Part shown: positions 58,898 through 64,000 of the stretch, in pieces
Numbering within the stretch: position 1 is the stretch's first letter
How the letters are laid out: every line of letters starts with the position of its first letter
Origin: Clostridiaceae bacterium BL-3
GTDB lineage: Bacteria > Bacillota > Clostridia > Clostridiales > Clostridiaceae
NCBI GenBank assembly: GCA_902809985.1
Contig: CADDXC010000002.1
Span: 186,001-250,000 of the forward strand
Direction of reading: 5' to 3'
DNA length: 64,000 bases
Translations under genes and position numbers: made by a program
Notes under the pieces: model-generated
Seen by the model: only the letters and a program-made list of their open reading frames with translations
Told to the model about the DNA's origin: nothing
Database searches by the model: none

Positions 58898-59059
58898 TTA
58901 TCTTCTCATTCTGTTTTTCTCCGCTTTTCTCTTCTTTCTACATTCTGGGCATCTTACAGGGTCATTTTCAAATCCTTTTTCTTTATAAAATTCCTGTTCA
59001 CCTTCAGTAAACACGAATTCCTTTCCACAGTCCTTACATATGATTGTCTTATCTGCCAT
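58898..59059 (-). CDS. Small zinc-ribbon protein (53 aa)
   Basis: This 53-residue protein has two Cys pairs, CKDCGKEFVF (about 8-17) and CPECRKKRK (about 37-45), forming a probable zinc ribbon, and a basic C-terminal tail (RKAEKNRMRR). The pattern, including FTEGEQEFYKEKGFENDPVRCPEC (landmark GEQEFYKEKGF), is that of the small zinc-ribbon family widespread in Firmicutes. Its function is unknown but it is probably nucleic-acid or ribosome associated. The ATG lies 8 bases after AAGGAGG, and that site is inside a strong predicted stem. Confidence 0.85.
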   Translation of the reverse strand: MADKTIICKDCGKEFVFTEGEQEFYKEKGFENDPVRCPECRKKRKAEKNRMRR

Positions 59060-59069
59060 TTAAATAAAC

Positions 59070-59124
59070 CTCCTTAACCAGGACTAATTTTATTCTTGAT
59101 AATCTACCTCCTAGGGTTAAGGAG
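59070..59124 (-). promoter_or_regulatory. Stem sequestering the ribosome site of the zinc-ribbon gene
   Basis: On the minus strand CTCCTTAACC (59124-59115) is a perfect 10-bp partner of GGTTAAGGAG (59079-59070), which contains the gene's Shine-Dalgarno sequence. The 35-base loop holds a second AGGAGG and an inner AGGA/TCCT pairing. This may switch translation. The remaining 59125-59361 is AT-rich with a further hairpin (59213-59220 with 59234-59241) and no gene. Confidence 0.55.
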
Positions 59125-59361
59125 AATATAGTACCTTGAAAAAATTTGACCTAATATACATAAATTATAATTAGAGTAAAACTCTATTCACATTATACCA
59201 TATTCTAATAAAAAAGCAATGTTTTAGAAGAATATTGCTTTCCCCAATTTATTGATATAACTGAAATACAGAATATATAGCAGTAAGAGTCATTTGGAAT
59301 TTTAACAAGAGTAATATATAATAAAAAATAAAAGGCATATGTTAAAATTGAGGTTGTTTTT

Positions 59362-60510
59362 ATGGATATAAAAAAATTTCTTAGTTTGTTGAAAAGATCA
59401 GAAGGACCTAAATTGGATTTTAAACAGTGCATAAATGTTGAAAATGATAGTGGAAGAAAAGAACTGGCCAAGGATATATGTGCTATAGCTAATTCTAGAG
59501 GGGGTAGGGGCTACCTCATAATAGGAATTGAAGATAAAACAAAAAGAATACTTGGTGTTGATAAAATAAATTTTAGCGAGGAAAAAATACAACAGATAAT
59601 TAGTTCTAGAATTGATCCTCCAATACCGGTGTCACTCCAAATCCTAAAGTATAATAACAAAAATATAGCTGTTATAAATATATATAACAGTCCCCAAAGA
59701 CCCTACCAGATGAGAGACAATGGAGCTTTTTATATAAGAAGAGGCTCAACTAATGATACTATGCGCAAACAGGAAATAATCTCTGCTCTTCAGGAAAATC
59801 TAATTATAGATGTGGAACTTTGTCCAATACCCCACAGTGATTTGAACTGCATAGATGATAACATAGTACGCAGATATTTTTTATCCCAGGGAATAGAGAT
59901 TATTGATGACAATAAAATAGAGTTAATGGAGAACGCTTCAATAATATATATGGACAAAAATTCGGGGAAATATATGGCCACCTTGGGTGGGCTGCTGGTA
60001 TTCTCCAGAGTTAATAATATATGTGTGCCCCATAACATGATAAAAATAGTCAATAAGGTTAATAAAAATTTTAAATCCGTTGTTGTAATTCAAGGGGATT
60101 TGCTCTCTATGATGGACAAAGCAGAGGAGACAGTTAAGGAGATTATAAATGTGAAATCATATCCTGTGGAAGCGGTAAATGAAGGAATAAGAGAAGCTAT
60201 AGTGTATAGAGATTATTCGGATTTTTCCAGGGGAATAGAGGTTGTGTTAGGGTATAATAGCATGGTGGTAACCAGTCCGGGTATTTTAATAAATAGAAGG
60301 AATGCAAATTTTTATAATTATTTAAATAGGAATATGTGGATATATGAAAAGATAATAGCTCTTGATACTAAAGAGAGATCTGTGAATATTTCATCTGGTT
60401 TTAATAGAATGCGGAAAAAGTTTAAAAATAAGGGAAAGGTTAAATTTATAAATTCTATGAAGAATTATAATTTTAAAGTAATTTATCCCGGCATTAAAAA
60501 TTTCAAATGA
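59362..60510 (+). CDS. AlbA_2 (Schlafen-type) domain protein, putative regulator
   Basis: This 382-residue protein has an N-terminal AlbA_2/SLFN-type domain (about 10-125): SEGPKLDFKQ, KDICAIANSRGGRGYLIIGIEDKT and FYIRRGSTNDTM are its typical landmarks. A longer C-terminal region (about 150-382) includes REAIVYRDYSDFSRGIEV, seen in the ATP-binding/regulatory relatives. Such proteins are usually annotated as putative DNA-binding transcriptional regulators. Some related domains act as nucleases in defence. The ATG has a weak site (GAGG 8 bases upstream). It precedes a small P-loop protein on the same strand by 133 bp. Confidence 0.78.
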   Translation: MDIKKFLSLLKRSEGPKLDFKQCINVENDSGRKELAKDICAIANSRGGRGYLIIGIEDKTKRILGVDKINFSEEKIQQIISSRIDPPIPVSLQILKYNNKNIAVINIYNSPQRPYQMRDNGAFYIRRGSTNDTMRKQEIISALQENLIIDVELCPIPHSDLNCIDDNIVRRYFLSQGIEIIDDNKIELMENASIIYMDKNSGKYMATLGGLLVFSRVNNICVPHNMIKIVNKVNKNFKSVVVIQGDLLSMMDKAEETVKEIINVKSYPVEAVNEGIREAIVYRDYSDFSRGIEVVLGYNSMVVTSPGILINRRNANFYNYLNRNMWIYEKIIALDTKERSVNISSGFNRMRKKFKNKGKVKFINSMKNYNFKVIYPGIKNFK

Positions 60511-60643
60511 TGTGAGGTGGTAATGCAAAAAATGTAGTGATTTTTATTATAAATTATTATATAGCTGTTGAAAAAATATTCTGAACATTATATAATCTAT
60601 GTATAAGGATGGCACCTAAATATTAAATTAAGGGGTGATAGAA

Positions 60644-61054
60644 ATGATTCATGTGTTTTGCAGCAAAAGAGGTTCAGGAAAAACAAAAGAGCTGATTAAT
60701 TTGGCTAATGAAAAAGCAAATATAGGAAGGGGGCATATTGTTTATGTAGATGATGACAAACGACCGTCATTTCAATTAAACAGGGAAATAAGGTTTATAG
60801 CTACAAGTGATTTTAAATTAAAAAAGATGGAAACTTTTTATGGTTTTTTGTGCGGCATACTTTCAGAGGACTATGATATTGATACAATCTTTGTTGATGG
60901 GTTGTTTAATATTATAGATGGGAATCTTGAAGATATGTCGCATTTGTTTTATAATATTGAAAAATTATCGGCAGAATATAGAGTGAATTTTTATATAAGC
61001 ATAAATGAAGAAGAGGAAAAAATACCAGAATTTATTATGAAGTATGTGGCCTAA
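60644..61054 (+). CDS. Small P-loop NTPase of unknown role (136 aa)
   Basis: The protein begins almost directly with a Walker A motif, HVFCSKRGSGKTKELINLAN (GSGKT at about 10-14), followed by a Walker-B-like hydrophobic strand TIFVDGLFNII (about 84-94). At 136 residues it is only a minimal RecA/kinase-like core with no extra domain. The frame opens at GTG 60635, but ATG 60644 follows AAGGGGTGAT with good spacing. It is found between the AlbA_2 gene and tyrS and is followed by a terminator. I recognise no functional family. Confidence 0.7.
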   Translation: MIHVFCSKRGSGKTKELINLANEKANIGRGHIVYVDDDKRPSFQLNREIRFIATSDFKLKKMETFYGFLCGILSEDYDIDTIFVDGLFNIIDGNLEDMSHLFYNIEKLSAEYRVNFYISINEEEEKIPEFIMKYVA

Positions 61055-61102
61055 TTGAGCTGCTTATTGATGCGAAAACAATTTAATCTTTATAATATAC
61101 TT

Positions 61103-61126
61103 AAGACTGGAAAGGTTTCCAGTCTT
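61103..61126 (+). terminator. Terminator after the small P-loop gene
   Basis: AAGACTGGAAA (61103-61113) pairs with TTTCCAGTCTT (61116-61126), then AATATTTTAT. Bases 61127-61306 before tyrS hold nothing I can assign; no T-box core is present. Confidence 0.8.
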
Positions 61127-61306
61127 AATATTTTATCTGACAAATATCATTGCTATTGTCTCTAATTTTTTGAAATCATCAGGTGATAAATAATGCCAAT
61201 GTTGTAAAATTGCAATATCTGGGTAAAATATTGAAAAAGATAAGCTTTGAATATATACTATACATTATAACAGCTGTACTTATTATTTGAAAGGTTGTGA
61301 TTTTGA

Positions 61307-62527
61307 TTGACTAATGTTTATGACATATTATTAGAACGTGGTTACATAAAACAAACTACTCATGAAGAAGAGATAAGAGAATTATTGGGAAGAGAAAAAA
61401 TAACGTTTTATATAGGATTTGATCCTACCGCAGATAGCCTTCATGTAGGACATTTTTTACAGATGATGGTTATGTCTTATATGCAAAAAGCAGGGCATAG
61501 ACCTATAGCTCTGCTTGGTGGAGGCACAGGTATGGTGGGCGATCCAACCGGCAAAACTGATATGAGAAAAATGTTGACTCCTGAACAGATACAACATAAC
61601 GTTGAATGCTTTAAAAAACAATTTTCAAGACTTATAGATTTAAAAGACGGAAAGGCCATTATAGAGAACAATGCCAAATGGCTCTTGAATCTGAACTATA
61701 TAAATTTTTTAAGAGAGGTAGGAGTTCATTTTTCTGTAAATAAAATGCTTACAGCGGAATGTTTTAAACAGAGGCTTCAAAAGGGACTGTCTTTTCTTGA
61801 ATTCAATTATATGTTAATGCAGGCTTATGATTTTTTAGAATTAAACAGAAGGTACAATTGTGTACTTCAGTTTGGAGGAGATGATCAGTGGTCAAATATT
61901 ATTGCAGGAGTAGATCTGATTAGAAGAAAAGAGCATAAACCTGCTTATGGAATGACATTTACGCTTTTGACTAAAAGCGATGGCAAGAAAATGGGTAAAA
62001 CTGAAGGTGGAGCACTTTGGTTAGACAAGGAAAAAACATCACCTTATGATTTCTATCAGTATTGGAGAAATATAGATGATGCTGATGTTGAAAAATGCTT
62101 GACGCTTTTAACTTTCCTTCCAATGGATCAAGTTAAAAGACTTGGAGCACTTCCTGGAGAGAAGATAAATGAAGCTAAAAAAACTTTGGCCTATGAAGTT
62201 ACTAAGCTTGTACATGGAAAGGATGAGGCTGAAAAAGCTAAAAAGGCTTCAGAGACATTGTTTGTTGGTGGTCATGATATGGGAAATATACCTACAGTGG
62301 AAACAACTAAAAATTCTTTAGGGTGTTCTATAGTGGAATTTTTAGTTGAACTGCACATATTGCCATCTAAAAGTGAGGCCAGGAGACTTATAAATCAGAA
62401 TGGTCTGACTGTAAATGATAAGAAAGTCGGGGATCCTAATTTTATTGTTACAGAAGATGACTTTAAAAATGGATATATGCTTGTAAGGAAAGGTAAGAAA
62501 AATTATAATAGAATTGTACTTAAATAA
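61307..62527 (+). CDS. tyrS: Tyrosyl-tRNA synthetase
   Basis: This class I synthetase charges tRNA-Tyr. The 406-residue protein has [21 protein letters not shown] with the HIGH-type HVGH (about 47-50), [20 protein letters not shown] as the tyrosine-binding region (landmark GGDDQWSNI), the KMSKS-type loop [12 protein letters not shown] (about 226-237) and a C-terminal S4 RNA-binding domain ([18 protein letters not shown]). The start appears to be TTG 61307 ([13 protein letters not shown]) behind GAAAGG; no ATG is available. Unlike proS and trpS here, no T-box is seen. Confidence 0.95.
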   Translation: MTNVYDILLERGYIKQTTHEEEIRELLGREKITFYIGFDPTADSLHVGHFLQMMVMSYMQKAGHRPIALLGGGTGMVGDPTGKTDMRKMLTPEQIQHNVECFKKQFSRLIDLKDGKAIIENNAKWLLNLNYINFLREVGVHFSVNKMLTAECFKQRLQKGLSFLEFNYMLMQAYDFLELNRRYNCVLQFGGDDQWSNIIAGVDLIRRKEHKPAYGMTFTLLTKSDGKKMGKTEGGALWLDKEKTSPYDFYQYWRNIDDADVEKCLTLLTFLPMDQVKRLGALPGEKINEAKKTLAYEVTKLVHGKDEAEKAKKASETLFVGGHDMGNIPTVETTKNSLGCSIVEFLVELHILPSKSEARRLINQNGLTVNDKKVGDPNFIVTEDDFKNGYMLVRKGKKNYNRIVLK

Positions 62528-62541
62528 ATAGGATATAACTT

Positions 62542-62600
62542 ATCCAGGACAGCTGTTTTAATAGATTTGTAAATCATATTAAACAAATTTTGTCCTGGAT
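62542..62600. terminator. Long-loop inverted repeat between tyrS and rimI
   Basis: ATCCAGGACA (62542-62551) and TGTCCTGGAT (62591-62600) are perfect arms around 39 bases between two converging genes, consistent with a bidirectional terminator. Confidence 0.6.
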
Positions 62601-62606
62601 GAGCCT

Positions 62607-63056
62607 TTAAATATTATGTTTCCACATTATTATGGCATCTTCTTTATTGTCCATATAATATGACTTTCTTATACCTTCTTCTACAAATCCATATTTTTTA
62701 TAGAGATTTTGAGCAATTAGGTTGGACTTTCTTACTTCTAAAGTCATGCTGGTTATGAGTTCAATTTTACATATTTCTATGAGTGCATCTAGCAGAGCAC
62801 TTCCAATACCAAATCCCCTGTATTCAGGATGGACTGCTATATTTGTTATGTGTCCTTCATCTAATATATGCCACATACCTGCATACCCCATTAGTATGTC
62901 AAGTTTTTTAGCAACTACGTATTTAGCAAGGGTATTGCTTTTAATTTCTCTTTCAAGAGATTCCCTTGACCAGGGTGTGGGAAAACACATATTGTTTATT
63001 GCAAGTACGCTGTCAATATATTCTGGCTTTAAAGGACATATTTCCACATCAATCAT
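62607..63056 (-). CDS. rimI: Ribosomal-protein-alanine N-acetyltransferase (RimI family)
   Basis: This 149-residue GNAT enzyme acetylates protein N termini, classically ribosomal protein S18. The acetyl-CoA motif is HPEYRGFGIGSALLDALIEIC (landmark RGFGIGSALL), with TSMTLEVRKSNLIAQNLYKKYGFVEEGIRKSYY (landmark EVRKSNLIAQNLYKKYGF) at the end. ATG 63056 overlaps the last codons of tsaB by 8 bases; an ATG at 63083 is an alternative. The tsaE-tsaB-rimI order is conserved in Firmicutes, where the genes are cotranscribed. Confidence 0.92.
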   Translation of the reverse strand: MIDVEICPLKPEYIDSVLAINNMCFPTPWSRESLEREIKSNTLAKYVVAKKLDILMGYAGMWHILDEGHITNIAVHPEYRGFGIGSALLDALIEICKIELITSMTLEVRKSNLIAQNLYKKYGFVEEGIRKSYYMDNKEDAIIMWKHNI

Positions 63057-63762
63057 TTTTAAAAGACCCCAATTTTTTTTCATATTCTCTTTCTGCCTGG
63101 GATTTTCTCAAATAGAAAGGGGCAAATTTGTAAAGATCATCTTGTAGACCAGAAATTAAGAGCTTTAACCCTAGTTCGCCTAAGGAAGAGGCTTTTACTA
63201 AGTTTAAGTGCACAGGTGCAAAATGAGAATCTTTTACCTCTGAAGTTAATTTCTCCTTAAATTTTGGTATGGCGTCTCCTATAAAGTATATAGGTTTATT
63301 ATGGCGATTTAGCAGATCAATTAGATCATCAATGGAGATAATCATATATCTGCTCATAATATTTAAATTATCATTGACAAAGTTATAAATTGCAGTGTAT
63401 ACATTTCCTCTGAGAGCGTCCAGTATTGGGCATATAATACCTGGAGTATAGCATAAATTATAGGCTAGAGCATCTAGAGAAGATACCCCAATAAAAGGTT
63501 TTCCCGTACCCTGGCTTAGTCCCTTGATTACAGCGGCTCCAATTCTGAGACCTGTGAAGGAACCAGGCCCTTTGGAAACAACAAATCCATCTAAGGAGTT
63601 TATGTCTATGTTTAAGTCTTTCAAAAGTCTATCTATTATAGGCATTAGAACTGTAGAATGTTGTTTCTTATAATTAAAAGTAATTTCACCAAATAGTTTA
63701 TATTCATCCAGTATAGCACATGTTGCTGATTCGGTAGAAGAATCCAAACTTAAAATTTTCAT
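63049..63762 (-). CDS. tsaB: tRNA threonylcarbamoyladenosine biosynthesis protein TsaB
   Basis: TsaB is the non-catalytic ASKHA-fold partner of TsaD in making the universal t6A37 modification of tRNAs. The 237-residue protein begins KILSLDSSTESATCAILDE, has DGFVVSKGPGSFTGLRIGAAVIKGLS (landmark KGPGSFTGLRIG) and SSLDALAYN. The length is normal. RBS AAAGGAG precedes the ATG. It follows tsaE by 4 bp and overlaps rimI, forming a compact operon. Confidence 0.95.
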   Translation of the reverse strand: MKILSLDSSTESATCAILDEYKLFGEITFNYKKQHSTVLMPIIDRLLKDLNIDINSLDGFVVSKGPGSFTGLRIGAAVIKGLSQGTGKPFIGVSSLDALAYNLCYTPGIICPILDALRGNVYTAIYNFVNDNLNIMSRYMIISIDDLIDLLNRHNKPIYFIGDAIPKFKEKLTSEVKDSHFAPVHLNLVKASSLGELGLKLLISGLQDDLYKFAPFYLRKSQAEREYEKKLGSFKND

Positions 63763-63766
63763 ATTT

Positions 63767-64000
63767 CTATTTTAACTCCTTTATATAATTATATCTATTT
63801 CCATGGTATTTTATTATTATTTTTCTGAAGTCAAGACCTTTTTCTGGCATCTTATAAATACTTACCCATATACATTCTTCTGGTATTAGTTCTTTAATAT
63901 AATCAGCCCATTCTATAACACTTACAGCAGAACTGAAAATATATTCATCAAATCCTATAGATGATATTTCGTCTATATCGTTCACCCTGTACACGTCAAA
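63767..64000 (-). CDS. tsaE: tRNA threonylcarbamoyladenosine biosynthesis ATPase TsaE, C-terminal part
   Basis: The frame runs off the window edge at base 64000; only the last ~77 residues are present. Recognisable landmarks are DVYRVNDIDEISSIGFDEYI and VSVIEWADYIKELIPEE, which follow the Walker regions in TsaE. TsaE is a small P-loop ATPase that acts on the TsaB-TsaD complex. The next gene, tsaB, starts 4 bp after the stop. Confidence 0.92.
   Translation of the reverse strand, partial: FDVYRVNDIDEISSIGFDEYIFSSAVSVIEWADYIKELIPEECIWVSIYKMPEKGLDFRKIIIKYHGNRYNYIKELK

Noticed and set aside
61127-61306. T-box leader upstream of tyrS
   Set aside because: No GGTGGTACCGCG-type core or terminator/antiterminator pair is present. 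The hairpin at 61103 belongs to the preceding gene.

Overview
The window is chromosomal DNA of a low-GC, spore-former-type Clostridium. The evidence is the pgk-tpiA-gpmI-eno-secG-rnr-smpB gene order, two T-box leaders, a lysine riboswitch, cell-wall-binding-repeat-2 surface proteins and Clostridium-type core genes. The 4-hydroxybutyrate dehydrogenase closely resembles, from memory, the Clostridium kluyveri enzyme, so a relative of the kluyveri/ljungdahlii group is my best guess. No search could be run. No rRNA, tRNA or CRISPR array was seen.

Layout. 1-7.5 kb: lower glycolysis (pgk partial, tpiA, gpmI, eno), secG, RNase R and smpB. 7.6-10.9 kb: a small transaldolase, a divergent pair encoding a TubZ-like tubulin/FtsZ GTPase and a MerR/coiled-coil TubY-like protein, then tmRNA (ssrA) with a clear sigma-A promoter. 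11.0-21.7 kb: a GABA/glutamate-to-4-hydroxybutyrate block (transporter, gabT, sigma-54 activator, glutamate dehydrogenase, APC permease, GNAT, 4-hydroxybutyrate dehydrogenase). 21.8-27.1 kb: PNPOx/HxlR divergent pair, two tiny basic proteins, a secreted PTP-like phosphatase, an acyltransferase/SGNH pair and a Fic protein. 27.2-30.3 kb: a graveyard of IS fragments, a broken surface-protein gene and two unknown proteins. 30.7-34.2 kb: a CWB2 surface protein and a secreted GxGYxYP protein. 34.3-44.4 kb: T-box/proS, ftsH, helD, an ATPase, and the lysine riboswitch with lysC-lysA. 44.5-53.2 kb: a giant cyclic beta-1,2-glucan-synthase-like protein. 53.2-64 kb: desulfoferrodoxin, T-box/trpS, prfC, a PAP2 protein, an ECF S component, small proteins, an AlbA_2 protein, tyrS, and rimI-tsaB-tsaE (partial).

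How the genes work together. GabT would convert GABA and 2-oxoglutarate to succinate semialdehyde and glutamate. Glutamate dehydrogenase recycles 2-oxoglutarate and makes NAD(P)H. 4-Hydroxybutyrate dehydrogenase reduces the semialdehyde. The CoA-transferase and dehydratase steps are not in this window. The block carries four sigma-54 (-24/-12) promoters. Three of them (gabT, gdh, permease) have a tandem pair of TATTCA-N4-TGAATA sites spaced exactly 20 bp, an additional single site, and a GTGAATGCATTCAC-like element just after the predicted start of transcription. This looks like a complete regulon of the local enhancer-binding protein.

The two most unusual items are this sigma-54 regulon architecture and the chromosomal tubZ/tubY pair, which has no adjacent tubR and lies next to ssrA.
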